DNA from: Valencia hispanica
Taxonomy: Eukaryota > Chordata > Actinopteri > Cyprinodontiformes > Valenciidae
NCBI GenBank assembly: GCA_963556495.2
Contig: OY747721.1
Location: 7,197,649 to 7,261,648, forward strand
DNA: 64,000 nucleotides
Direction of reading: 5' to 3'
A program made the translations under genes and the position numbers. Shown piece after piece: positions 20,114-32,269 of the stretch. The notes below the pieces were generated by a model. It was not told the origin of the DNA. It was given only the letters and a program-made list of their open reading frames with translations, and made no database searches. How positions within the stretch are numbered: the first letter of the stretch is position 1; each line of letters opens with the position of its first letter.

Positions 20114-23100
20114 CTATGAAACTAATCCTGCTAGGAACAACAGTGGGACTATCATTAAACTATGTGGAACCCTCTTAGTGCCGCTTGTAATGACGTGGCC
20201 GTCCAGCTCCGCAGCTCCTCTCGTGAAGAAGCCGAACGGAAACCTCCAGTGAGGCTGAGGAAACCCTCTGGGGGGTTCCGGGTAAGCGGTGGTTTCCACG
20301 AAGGCGGCTTTGGTCGTCAGGGCGAGAGGAGACGACACCGGACACTGGGGAAAAAGGGACAAATCCTGATGAGAACTAAAACGATCCAAATAGTGAATGT
20401 TTTAGTGTTTTCTTCTGAGTGAGCGAGCGTGTTTTTGCACCTGAACGTTTTGACAGTGGAAGAGAAATTTGGCCCCTAGGATGTAGTTCTGAGGAAGCTC
20501 GATGAATCCTTGGCGAGCCCACAGAACTTGGATGAAGAGAGTGTGTGGGAGGGCGCAGCCTGATTCACACGACTCCTGTAACGAGTGGACAAAATGACAA
20601 TCTGTGCGAGTAGTCTCAAATGGAGATCACCAGGTGCAGTGAGTGTGACTCAAGCGATTGTAGTATTTCATTGATTGGTTAATCAGTATTCCTGGCTACC
20701 ATTACAGCATGAAGACTAAAGAACACGCCAAGCAAGTCAGAGAAAAGGTAATTGAAAAGTATAAGTCAGGGGGAGGATATAAAAAAAAATAAGGCTCTGA
20801 ACCAGAGGTTTAAAGGGGTTTAAAAAAAAAAATCTGGGCATAATCTATTTTTACCAGTCAATTGTTTGAATGGAAAAATATTTATTAGTGATTATTCATT
20901 TTAATTAATATTCAATCCCAACAAGATGAACAGAGTACCACATATAAAACATTGAAATTAAACAATTGCACTTAAAATACGAACAGTTCACATGCTGTGG
21001 ACTGAACGCACACACACACAACTTCCACCTGCTCCTCGTGGATCTGAAATGATTGACCACTTGTGTGTAATAAGATGTCTTAAGTGGGATTGCTGCAGAG
21101 GTTTTTGTCCTGAGGTTTTGTATTTTTGCCTCGGGACTTCTCATGGGGGTTTAGATGTTGTTCTGGAGGCTGAATCCGCGCTCCGCTGCCACACTGGAGA
21201 CTTAAATTAAGCACAAAGCCAGGCTCCTTAGAGAGACGCGCTCCAAAGCCTCAGTAAACATTCAACGTGCTGTCAGCTCCCAGTTAGGGAGAAGCATTGA
21301 GTATGGTGTTTAGGTCTGAGATGATGCTCAGATGCTCTCATGAGAATCTTAATTTTTTATTGATATAGTTACCTGTAGTCTGTGTAAAGTTGAAAATGTC
21401 TGCACCAAGTTGTCAGAAGTGTTAATTGTAATCTGTCAAATTGACGGACGGCCTTCAAATTTTTCCAACACAAAAATCTGGTCAGATGTGGAAAACATTC
21501 GGTTAACGCAATCCCTGCTCTGAACATCCCCTGGAGTTCAGTTAAATCCATCATCAAGAAATGGAAGGAATATGAGCCATGTGTAATTCGGCTTTGATCC
21601 GGCCGTCCGCACAAGCTGAGTGGCCGTGCAAGAGGCCAAAGCTTTAGGAGTTAGAAGATAGGAGAGACTCTGCAGACAGCTGTTGCCTTGGGGTCTTCAC
21701 CAGTCAAAGCTTAAAAGGGAAAGTGGCAATGAGAAAGCCACTGTTGAAGAAAACTCAGATCAAGCTAGTTTGCCAAAAGGCACACGGGAGACTCCAAGGT
21801 CAAGTGGAAAAAAAGTTCTTTGGTCTGATCAGACCAAAATGGAGCTTTTTTTTGGCCATCAGACAAGACGCCATGTTTGGCGGAAACCAACCACTGCACA
21901 TCACCATAAACGCATCATCCTGTGGGGATGCTTCCTGGCAGCAGGCCCCCGGAAGGCTTGTAAAGGTTGAAGGTCAAATGAATTTAGCAACATATAAGGA
22001 AAACCTGGTGGCCAATTTGTTTCCATCTGCAAGAGAACTACAGCTTCAGAGAGGCATTTGTTTTCCAGCAAGACGACAACGACGAGCCGAAACATCCGGC
22101 TAAAGCTACACAGTAATGGTGAAGACAATGAGGGATAGTGAATCTCTGGCTGTACTTTAAAAGGGTTGAATTGATCCCAATGCAACCTGACTGAGCTGGA
22201 ACAGTGTAGCAGGAAGAACGGAGCAAAACTGCAGCGTCCAGATGAGCAGCCTGACTGAAACCTGTTCACACAGACTCCCTGCCGGGACTGCAGCCAAAGG
22301 TGCATCTACCAAATACTGACTTGGACAGGGTGAATATTTATGCAATCACTTATTTTATGTTTCATATTTTTGGCATTATTTAGTAGAAATAAGCTTTTAT
22401 TTTTTTAATTAAAGGTTTTTTTTGTAATTTTTTTGTCAAGAAATCCTGATTGACTTGTAAAAGCAATAAAAAGTTGAAAACATAAAAAGAGGAGAATATT
22501 TCCTACAGTCACCGTATGTGACAGACCAACAGAAAGTAGTACATAGTGAAGTGGAAGGAAAATCATACATAACTCTCTCTTTTTTCTTTTAATTATCTAG
22601 AAAGTGTGGGATGCATTTGTATTCCACCCCATCAGGTAGTTTATGTGACCACCGTTTGCTCCAGTTACAGCTACGAGTGTTCTGGGGTGTTTCTCTCTCA
22701 GCTTTGTCTACAGACAGACATTTTCCCCAACTTCTTTTCTTGCAAAATAGCAAAGAAGAATCAGTGAAGAGTCCCTGTGAACAACAGTATTAACGTGCCA
22801 CTACAGATTCCCATTCAATGTAGGTCTGGGCCACTTTAACAGATAAATATTCTTTGATCCACCCATCACAGCTCCGGCTTTACATGTACTTTTTCGTGCA
22901 CTGTGAATTTGCAAGACTCCTTTTTAGCAGTGATCACTTAAAAATATAAAGCATAACTGTGGCGTAGACATGTTTTCAGCCTTACCTCCGGATCGATCGG
23001 ACACTCCCGTGTGATGACTCTCGTCCAGTCCGGTTGAGAGCCCGAGTTCATGGCGATCGCATCGGGAGCAGCAGATCCTTGTAAGATCTCATAGATCTGC

Positions 23101-26100
23101 GAACGCAGCTCGGTGCAGTTCTGAGTTGGGGAACTAGACAGCAAACCAGGAGAATAGGTGAGGAAATATAATATTTTAATGCTGCTGGGTTGTTAGTTGG
23201 TTTAAAAAAAACTTTTGTTTGGACTCTAGGAAGCCAGTTCGCCCCATTCCCAACTCCTGCACCTAGCTTGTACCAACTCGTCACCCCTTTCCACTTCCAT
23301 TTGTATTAGGAATGTCATAAAACAGCTCAAATCCAATATATGACTTAACTGTGTATTATTTTCTGGAAACTTCGTATTGCACCATATACCAGGGGTGTGT
23401 AAAGTGTGGCCCGTGATGGATTTTGTGCGGCCTGTGTCTGCAATTCCTGAACAATACAAATTTGGCCCATCAGCACAGCAAATTGAAATGTTCTGACAAT
23501 GGAGAATATTAAATACAACACATAGTGAATAGGGTCACATCTATCCCGTGACTTTTACTCAAACACAGACTTTGCTGTACCCAAATCTGCTTTAAATAAA
23601 TTTATTACTGGGGTTATTATTACGTCAAATGTTTTTAAAGAAAGACTGACTCAAATGCTGCACTTATTGCTTAGGATAACTATATATTCTTCTATGTGAG
23701 GAAAATGGAAAGCAGTTGACCCCAAAAGATTTTATAAACTGGATGGCTTTCCTTTTTGATGGGGAAACAAGAAAAAAAAATTAATCTACAATGATTTATA
23801 TATTCCTTTCACACAAAATCTTGACTGGTTTATTCTATTAATCAAAATCTTGCATGTTTAGTTTAGTTTTGGGCAGGTAAAAAATAAAATCACAATAAAA
23901 TCCCAAGAGGAAAACCCCATTTATTTATGTGCCTTGCCAGTACTTCCAACTTGACGATTTTGGCTCATGTGACAAAAAAAACAAAAACCACTCCCATATT
24001 CATACCCACTGACTGTGGTCATTGCACTGCTCATGGTGGCAGCAGCTCTGTTAGTTCTGATTTGTTCTTTTTCCAGACTTTTGCTCTTCACTTTTTTAAA
24101 TTGACGTGTTGCATGTTTGGACAATTATTCCCGCTGGTTCTGGATGCTGTGCTGGATGCTGGACGGATTTTTGCTCCTATTATTTAAGTTTTGGACAGTT
24201 GTTATGATACATAAGCGTGGCAACAAGGTATTGTTTGTATAATTGGGAGAAGCTGATTAGCATCTGAAAAGCTCAAATACGACTCCCAAATTACAGAAGG
24301 GTTGAAAAGAAAGCTTCATGGATGCAGCGCAGCACCAGAGAGCAGAGAGAGGAGGAGGAAGTTCAAAACATCTCTTCAATCCATCATATCTTCAGCTCTA
24401 ACGTCCGTCTCTCTGCTTGGTTTTCTGACCATACGGCCAAACAGATTTAAAGAGGAGAAGCAAAGGCAAAGGAGGTGGATTAGCAGTCCTTGCCAACATC
24501 TGATGGCGTCAACCAGGACATGTTACTGTGGAACATCGTCTCTCCTGCTCGGATATTGAGCTGTTAGCATGTCATGACAGTCATGTGACTGTCATACAGC
24601 AACAGACTTCAATCACAGGCTCTTTAAGATTCGTTACAAGACTGACTGCTACCAGAGATCCTTCCTGCCCACAGAATCACCATCAGCAACGACTTTTTGA
24701 AGATACTTGAGTTAATTTTGATCCCCCTATACGCAGACCAGTTGATATTAAAAAAAGAATTAGCTTCAGTGACCTCCGGCTGGTAAATTTATTTAAGCCG
24801 TATAATATAAGCACATTCCTTAATATAGAAAACATGAAGTAACAAGCACCTGAATGTGCAGCCGGTGATGATGTTGTGAGTGAAGAGGACGGACGATCGT
24901 GCGCTGGGATCAGAGGAACACACCCCACCTTCTGAAACTCCAATAGATGTCAACTAATCCACCGTCAAGGAAGAATGATGCACCTATGCTGAAAAGCTTA
25001 TGATACAAAAACCAAACTTCTGACACACAGCAGCAACTTTTTTGTCGAGGATACCGGCTGCACTTCTCCATTAAAACGACCAAAGACAGCAGATCCCTCT
25101 CTCAGTCCAACAGGAGGTGCTGGTTCCCCTGGAGTGGGGCTGGGTGGGGCCAGCTGTAACAGATTCATAACAGACACCATAGTTTATGAAGTGGTACAAA
25201 AAGAATATTTTACCGATTAATAATGTACCTTAAATTGTACAGAGTGCGTCTGGAGCAGCAGCTGCTCAAGAGGCACGTCGGCCAGTGTTATGTTGACTGC
25301 TGAAGGCATCAATTCCCCTCTGGCTGTGTAGCGAACGGTAAACTCTACCTGCAGGAGAAAAACACGGCTGAGTTTGAAGCGTCAACACTGAATAAAAAAC
25401 ACCTTTATGTGGTTCCTCACCTTTTTCACAACATTCATACAGAAGCTGTTTTGTTTGACCGGTGCAGGCCAGTCAGACTGCGAGATTAGTGGAATCTAAA
25501 AAAAACACAGCAGGAATGTAATCAAATCCTTTTACCGCTGGACATGTATGGAGTGCCGTTTGTAAAGTACAAACAAAAATTAACACCAATAATTTGGGTT
25601 ATTTAGCCTGTCATAAAAGAAAAATTGTGGGTTCATTTTTGAGGTCATATTTGCGTTATATATTATGTTATATATTAATTTATAAATGTCACAGTTTTAA
25701 ATTAAACACCAAGTGAGCAAGCTAAATATTTAGCACAAAGTAAATATTGAGCTTCTTCACTAAATGTTTAGTTTGAAGCCAAATATTTAGATAAACGGAG
25801 CTTCTTAACTATAATTTTGGCTTCTTAACTAAATATTTAGTTTGCAAACTAAATATTTAGCTTCTTAACTAAATATTTAGTTTATAAACTAAATATTTAG
25901 TTTATGAACTAAGCATTTAGTTTATGAACTCAATAGCGCGCCAATATAATATAAATATTTAGGTATAAACTTTGACATTTATAAATGAAAGAATAAAATG
26001 CTGAAAATATGACTTAGAAAAATGAACCCCCATTTTCTCTCTTATGACAGGCCGAATAGCTCAAATTATTGGTGTTAATTTTTGACTGTGTAACTTTACA

Positions 26101-29100
26101 AAGGGCACCCTGTAGACATGCCGTTTAATGTCTTTTGAAAATGCACTCTTTCTCCATTATGTTGTAAAAACAGATACAGTACCAGTATCTTTGAATACGC
26201 AAGACTATTTAAAAAAGATTCAGCCTGCAACTGCCAGGTATTTCTTTATTATAGTGACAAATTTACCAAATAATCTGATGGTATTACAGAGTCAGCTGTT
26301 GGAACCTGTAACAATAAAACAGAGGTTTTATCAGTGGAAGAGATCACCAACAGTAGGGATGTTTTTAAAACAGGTTAGTTCAACTGGACTTGCTGACCTT
26401 TATGAGATGCATGTTAGAAAGGTACGAGCTAGAACTGAGATTTGGATCGGTGGTGCAGGACTCAGAGGTCACCATGCGGGTGCAAGACAGCGACGTAGAT
26501 CTCAAAAACCCTGAAGAGGAGGAGGACATGAAGCGGTAAGACGAGTAGTCTTACTGGTTAATACGGCTGTGGCGAACAGCTGCAGGGCAACCAACTGTTT
26601 ACATCTATAAACACAACGCTGTGTTTGGACAGTGTGCAGCTTTGCAGCTCTAATACTTGATTAATTCCAAAGGAAAATTAAATGTTGTAACTCATTTTAT
26701 CCAAGTTTCCTCAAAGAGCAGCGATGATCTCTTGTAGCGGTCTGCTGTTACTGGAAGCCTCTGACTGAAGACACTATTGTTGAATCACAGTTTCATGAAG
26801 AGGATGTTCAGGGTTGTTCGTCATTCTTCTGTGCACACTAATCTCCAGCATCCAACTTGTTACCCAAACGATCTCATACTTCCCTCTCCATCTTCTTTGC
26901 TCCCGCTCTGGATCCACGGCGCCTCAGCTTGGATTTGTGGATATAGTTGAGGTATTATTTGAGCTTTTGTCATGCTAATCAGCTGCTACCAGTTGAAAAA
27001 CACTTTGTTGCTATGGTTACACATCATTGCAAATGCCCAAAAGTGAAAAAGTATCAGGAAAAATTAAAAATCCTTCCAGCTGCACAGCATCCACAGCCAA
27101 TCTGTGGTTGGCTCCTTCATGAGGCAAATATGGAAGACAGATCTGGCCAAAATTGGCAACAAAAATGGAAATAAACAAATGGGTTGATAACGTAATTAGA
27201 ATGCCAAATATTACAAGAATCAAACTATTTTCCCCAACTGATTTGATTATACAGTGCATTAATATTTTTCACTTTTCAACAGTGTTCATTTAACATTATC
27301 ACCAATATTTATTTTTCCATAAAATATTTTGAATTAATTAGTTTCCTTATTATTTTATTTTATTCCTATTTTCTAGTCAGTTCAGTTTTTTATTTAAGAA
27401 GTCAACTAATACTGTTGAAAATTATTTTTAAAAATAATTTGTCACTGTACAATAATATAAGTTGGAAAAATTATTATATTTCATTTACTGGATGCAATAT
27501 TTGGCACATTAATTACTTTATCAAGCCATTTATTTATTTCTAGGATCCATCGTTAATACCTCCAGGGCCCTTGACATCATACCTGAACTTTTTGCTTCAG
27601 GCACTTCTTTTAGGGTTTCTTTGCAAACATAAAGACCAAAAAATGAAAGTGTCAAAGTATTGGCATTTTAAAAATCTGGTCATTTTTTATTGGTCCTTCT
27701 AGTCACACTGGGAGAAAATGTAAGCAATGGTATCAACGTGTTTAACAAAACACGTCCTCTGGTAAAAATATTAATATTGGTTACATTTTCTGGGTCTTTT
27801 TCACACTGGAGAAAATTATGAACTTCCTTCATTCAGGAGGCAATTCCAAAGAATAAAGCTACTTGCCAGGACTTTATCTGAATCTAGTTTTGGGGAAACT
27901 CTGGTTCACTGTTGGACTCAGCAGTCCAACTTTTCAAGAGGTGTGAACTTACTCGCAGGGTTACGGCTGAAGCAGGAGAACGAGGTGGCCCCTGGAGACG
28001 GCTGACGGAGGAGCCCTCGCACAGAGGAGCTGGAGAAAAACGTCTGGATGACATCATCAACCTAGAAAAAATATTTTATCAATCAAACAAAACAGAAAAA
28101 CACAAACCAACCCTGCAAGTAACTACTGAAGGTTTAGTGAGCGTTATAAACGTGTTTACCCTGTAGAAATCTCTGCCGTGTCTTGTAGTCGTATCTCCTG
28201 GAGGTGAGAAATGGTAGGAGTCACCTAATGCTGGATACTGAGTAGGGGCAGGAAGAGACTGGGGTGCGTCCGCTGCTGGGAGGTTGAAACGTGAAGATTT
28301 TAAACAATAGCTTAAAAATCTTCCTCACTTAAAAAATGCAACATCTGCGATTTTACCTCCTGCCTGGACACAAAACAAAGTGTCAGTCACAGTGACGAGA
28401 GATGAATCCACATTGGCTCTGAACATCAGCCATTTCTCAATGCAAACTCCTCTCCTGCGTCGCAGGAACAGATTTCAGCATCTTTTTTAAAACTTAATAT
28501 ACGGGGAGAGAATGTGTGGAGGACTTACACATCTCCTTCTGGACAGCCGGTGAAGACTGTGGCTAAGTTGGAAACATCACAGTCCGTTGTGTCACAGCAG
28601 CAGCCGATGTCACAGAAATTAGGAGTCAGATCACAGAGACAACCTGAGAAAACAAAAGATAAGTGAAGATAAGAGAATATTGATAAACCACAGATACACG
28701 AGATCCAACACAGTAGTCCTTTAAGGTGTTCTGCCATTAATATACAGACCCTTTCCAAAAAATTTGAATATCATGGAAAAGTTTATTTTCATAATTCCAT
28801 TCAAAACGTTAAGCTTCCATATATTATAGATTCAGGGCCCACAACATAAACGGTTTCAAGTATTTAGTCGTTTATTTGTACATAATCTGGGCTTCCAGCT
28901 CATAAAACCCACAAAAACAGGAATTAAAAAATTTGAATACTTTGAAGAAATCATCATTTACTTCTCAGTTTTTGAAGAGAAAAAAAGAAAGAAATTAGGA
29001 TCACATCAAATCAATCAAAATATGGTACTTTCAAAACAATATGTCAATCTTCAATACTTAGTGGGGAATCCCTTTGCCTTAATCACTGCCTGGATGCGCC

Positions 29101-30280
29101 GTGGCATTGAGGCAATCAGCCTGTGGCATCGCCTGGGAGCTTTCCTTCATGCTTGCTGTCAGGTCTTCTTTGTTTTTGGGTCTGGTGCCCCTCATTTTCC
29201 TCTTAATAACACCCCATAGATTCTGAATGGGGTTTAGGTCCGGCGAGTTGGCCAGCCAGTCAAGCAGTGTGATGGCATGGGCATCAAACCAGGTTTTGGT
29301 GCTTCTGGCGGTATGGGCAGGGGCCAGGTCCTGCTGGAAGATGAAATCTGCACCGCCATACTGATCCTCTGCAGAAGGAATCATGAAGTCCTCTAAAACA
29401 TTCTGGTAGACTGATACGGTGACCTTGGATTTAAGAAAGCAGAGTTTACCAACACCTGCACCGGACATTGTACCCCAAATCATGACTGACTGTGGATGTT
29501 TCACACTGGACCTCAAACAGCTTGGGTTCTGTTCCTCACCCGTCTTCCTCCAAACCCTTGGACCTTGATTCCCAAATGAAAGTCACACTTTACTTTCATC
29601 GGAAAAGAGGACCTTGGACCACTGGCCAACAGTCCAGTCTTTCTCCTTGGCCCAGTTGAGATGCTTCCTACTTTGGCTCAGGCTCAGAAATGATCCCATA
29701 TTTTGATTGATTTGATGTGATCCTAATTTCTTTCTCTTTTTTCCCCTGCAAAAACCGAGGAGTAAATGGTGATTTCTTCACAGTGGGTTTTCGTGGGTTT
29801 TATGAGCTGGAAGCCTAAATTATGAACAAATAAACAACTAAATACTTGCAACCGTTTAAGTTGTGGGCCCTGAATCTATAATCTATGGAAGTTTGACGTT
29901 TTGAATGGAATTATGGAAAAAAAATAAACCTTTCCATTATGTTCTATTTTTTGGTTATTGCTATTACCAGGCGGGTGCAAGTTACCCTGTGCGGACACCA
30001 AGGTCTGAGCGGTGGTTGGAGACGGAGTTTCTGTGAGCGCAGTTGGCGTCTCAGACACGGACAGATGGGTTGTTACCGTGGAGTCCAGAGTGGGATAAAG
30101 AGTGGCCTCCTCTGTGGCCCCCGTAACACCCGGAGCCGGGGTGGGCGAGCTGAAAGGGCTCCCATAGGCTGGGCTGGGGTTGGTGGAGGAAGTGGCTCCT
30201 AAATCTGTGGCTGAGAGAGCCAAACGTCCACACCGGAGGAGGAGGAGGACGTGAAGTGAACACAAACAGCTACGTATCAT
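20114..30280 (-). CDS. tctn3: Tectonic family protein, closest to TCTN3
   Basis: Minus-strand coding exons: 29968-30280, 28529-28643, 28357-28454, 28160-28275, 27953-28061, 26398-26510, 25421-25495, 25229-25348, about 25045-25153, 24850-24931, 22986-23133, 20441-20575, 20114-20344. Exon 1 has a signal peptide (MIRSCLCSLHVLLLLRCG) and a Ser/Thr/Pro-rich stalk. Exon 2 has the tectonic cysteine cluster CLCDLTPNFCDIGCCCDTTD. Later exons carry GLLRQPSPGA, SLSCTRMVTSESCT, IQVLWARQGF and GFPQPHWRFPFGFF. A hydrophobic C-terminal stretch (LMIVPLLFLAGLVS) fits TCTN3 better than TCTN1. Known role: ciliary transition zone (MKS/B9 complex) and Hedgehog signalling. One 3' donor, near 25045, does not fit phase cleanly. 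A short exon equivalent to the human segment before the IPLISQSD exon was not found; it may be lost or missed. Confidence 0.88.
21310..22490 (+). mobile_element. Tc1 transposon, decayed but long
   Basis: The plus strand keeps, out of frame with each other, a helix-turn-helix region (NIPWSSVKSIIKKWKEY-like, about 21520-21570), KVLWSDQTKMELFFGH with the first catalytic Asp region, HHKRIILWGCF, and a 3' end with TGAATATTTATGCAATCAC, typical of Tc1 3' flanks. Several frameshifts. In tctn3 intron 12, between exons 22986-23133 and 20441-20575. Confidence 0.8.
22590..22930 (-). mobile_element. Tc1 antisense remnant
   Basis: GTGGGATGCATTTGTATTCC at the left, followed by CTCCAGTTACAGCTACGAGT, is the antisense 3' half commonly seen in fish Tc1 copies. 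No usable reading frame remains. Confidence 0.55.
23393..23480. repeat. Possible hAT (Charlie-like) end
   Basis: The segment CAGGGGTGTGTAAAGTGTGG resembles the common hAT end starting CAGGGGTGTCCAAA. No matching opposite end was found within the next 600 bases. Confidence 0.35.
24125..24720 (+). repeat. Unnamed dispersed repeat, copy B
   Basis: Inverted relative to copies A (13545) and C (26685), as judged by the same anchors. It carries the open frame [19 protein letters not shown] (24528-24710), shared with copy A, and the ending CTGGATGCTG. In the tctn3 intron between exons 24850-24931 and 22986-23133. Confidence 0.7.
25549..26110. mobile_element. Foldback element with a palindromic tandem core
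   Basis: Inverted arms of about 150 bp: the left begins GAGTGCCGTTTGTAAAGT, the right ends ACTTTACAAAGGGCACCC. Shared inner marks are AAAAATTAACACCAATAATT and CCTGTCATAA. Between them sits a tandem array whose unit is about AACTAAATATTTAGTTT, itself a palindrome (CTAAATATTTAG). No ORF. In a tctn3 intron between exons 26398-26510 and 25421-25495. Confidence 0.85.
26685..27110 (-). repeat. Unnamed dispersed repeat, copy C (shortened)
   Basis: Same orientation as copy A: GTAACTCATTTTATCCAAGT, CTGACTGAAGACACTATTG, GGTATTATTTGAGC and CCTTCCAGCTGCACAGCATCC. The middle part with the MEHRL frame is deleted. In a tctn3 intron. Confidence 0.7.
28745..29940 (-). mobile_element. Tc1/mariner transposon with mutated catalytic residue
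   Basis: The left end CAGACCCTTTCCAAAAAATT sits after TA. The right inverted arm is recognisable (GTGGGCCCTGAATCTATAAT) but its outermost bases are missing, and sequence stops near TTCCATTATG. The transposase, 29516-29079 on the minus strand, contains SVMIWGTMSGAGVG, QQDLAPAHTA (second Asp intact) and [12 protein letters not shown]. The Gln stands where the catalytic Glu is needed (PIENLW). The N-terminal DNA-binding half is mostly gone. In tctn3 intron 1. Confidence 0.92.
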
Positions 30281-30534
30281 TTGGCTAGCAGAGACATGGT
30301 GGATCTAGAGCTAAATTACTAAAATAACCTGGGGAAAAAAACAATATTAGCTTTAAAGTTTAGTGTCCTGTACGTCGTTAGCGTCACATACAGGCACCAT
30401 TCCACACAGCAGAAATGTAGAGATTTCAGAAAACATCCTCCGAAGTGTCGTTTAGCTACATGCTAACCGGGCATCTCCAAGCAATCGTCTCGTTTCCAAG
30501 GAAGTTGTGCTCCCGACTTTCCGGTTACGTCACT

Positions 30535-31910
30535 GCTATAAGAACTTGTACTCAAGGTAGAGTAAGAGCAGAACTACTTCAGTATATTCTTACTCAAGTA
30601 AAAGTAAAAGAGTATTTCATAAAAAGGTAACCCAAGTACTGAGTAACTGATGATATCATCCGATGGAGAAAAGTGTTATTCTATGAAGAAATAATGGTCT
30701 TTTAAAGACTGAAAGGTGGGCGGGGTGTCATACAAATAAATAACATAATTTAAAAAATGTTTACACGTCTTTTTTTTCAATATAGAACTTATGAAACTAA
30801 AGCAGGTATTAATACACACACAGGGAGCACAGAACAAAAGAAAAAAAAATCAAAACCCAGAGCAATATTTCATTGCCTACTACAGACCCTTTCCAAAAAA
30901 ATTTGAATATAATGGAAACGTTTATTTATTTCCATAATTCCATTCAAAACATTAAACTTCCATAGATTATAGATTCAGGGCCCACAACTTAAACGATTTA
31001 AAGTATTTAGTTGTTTATTTGTACACAATTTGGGCTTCCAGCTCATAAAACCCACAAAAACCGGAATTCCAAAAATCTGAATACTGTGAAGAAATCACCA
31101 TTTACTCCTTGGTTTTTGCAGAAAAAAAAGAAATTAGGATCACATCAAATCAATCAAAATATGTTACTGTCAAAACAATATGTCAATCTTCAACACTTGC
31201 CTTAATCACATAAACTTTTCCATGATATTCAAATTTTTTTGGGGGTCTGTATATATTAAGTGAGCCAAAGAGCCCCATGCGGCTCTGAAGCTGCCAGTTG
31301 CAGAACCCTGATCTAGCAGATTAAATCCTATCCCAACATGACCAAAGCTAAATGAGCAAAAACTATTTTATTTATTTATTCATGTAAAACTGTGAGGATA
31401 AAAAATGATACTGGTCCATGGAACAAATTAGTTACGGTTTGCGGCGGCACGTATCAACATTAAAAAACTGATTTAGTATTATCTCTTCAGGACAGCAGCC
31501 ATAACAGGAGCCAAGACCAGTTCTACAGGAGCGCCGGCCCCTGTTGGCCCTAGTTTAGAACCGCCCAAGGGCTCAGCAGAAAGAAAACAAGAGGTCTCAC
31601 TTTAACATAAACTGTTTATGTCTGTGTCTGGGGCATTTTTGGCTAAAACATTCTTTTTTTTTTTACTCAAGTAAGGGTAGCGATACTTCATATTTAATAT
31701 TACTCAAGTAAAAGTAAAAAGTACTGTACAGTAAAAGTACTCCTAAAGTAATTTCTTCCCCTAAAAGTTACAAAAATGAATGTAACAAGGTATATGTGAC
31801 TAGTTACTACGGTAACTATGCAGTTTTTTAAAACTGCTATAATGTTCCTGAAAACAGAAGTCTTTCTTTTTCTCACAAGTAACAAATTCTCTTCCTGTTT
31901 TTCTTATAAA
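30535..31910. repeat. Decayed element with TACTCAAGTAAAAGTA ends, containing a nested insertion
   Basis: Both 30580-30650 and 31660-31740 contain TACTCAAGTAAAAGTAAAA with neighbouring AGTACT motifs, a dense repeated pattern known from fish DNA transposons. Between them lie unrelated sequence and the short Tc1 derivative at 30883-31249. I read this as one old element split by later insertions, but two separate copies are possible. Confidence 0.45.
30883..31249. mobile_element. Non-autonomous Tc1 derivative (MITE) related to the 28.7 kb copy
   Basis: 367 bp between TA duplications, beginning CAGACCCTTTCC and ending with a GGGTCTG-type inverted end. The left 250 bases match the left end of the 28745 element closely. 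The transposase is deleted and the right end follows at once. It shows how the family made short internally deleted copies. Confidence 0.85.
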
Positions 31911-31984
31911 AATGAATTGTTTGCTTGGGGTCCCCACCTCTCCTTCTACCCTAATTAGGTTTACATGTCTTGACATTTTGTGTC

Positions 31985-32265
31985 GATGTTTAAATTACCT
32001 TAATGCCTTAGAGATAGGGTGAGGAGCTCCATCATTCTGTGGTCATTCTCCACATTGAAAGTGGTCAGTTGAGGTGGTTTGGGCATTTGATAAGGATGCC
32101 TTCTGGGTGATTCCCTTTGGAGGATTTCCAGGCACGCCCCACTAGGAGGAAACCCCAGGGAAGACACAAAACTTGCTGGAGGGACTATATATCCCTCGCC
32201 TGGGAAATCCTTGGGATCCCCCAGAATGAGCTGCAGGATGTCACTGGGAACAGGATGTTTTGACT
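31985..32265 (+). mobile_element. LINE 3' coding remnant (RTE-like)
   Basis: A plus-strand frame reads RRKPQGRHKTCWRDYISLAW followed by [17 protein letters not shown]. This resembles the polyprotein C-terminus (GRPRTRWRDYIS, LG.PQEEL) common in fish LINEs. Frameshifted upstream. The clade assignment is from memory of the motif. Confidence 0.55.
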
Positions 32266-32269
32266 TTCA

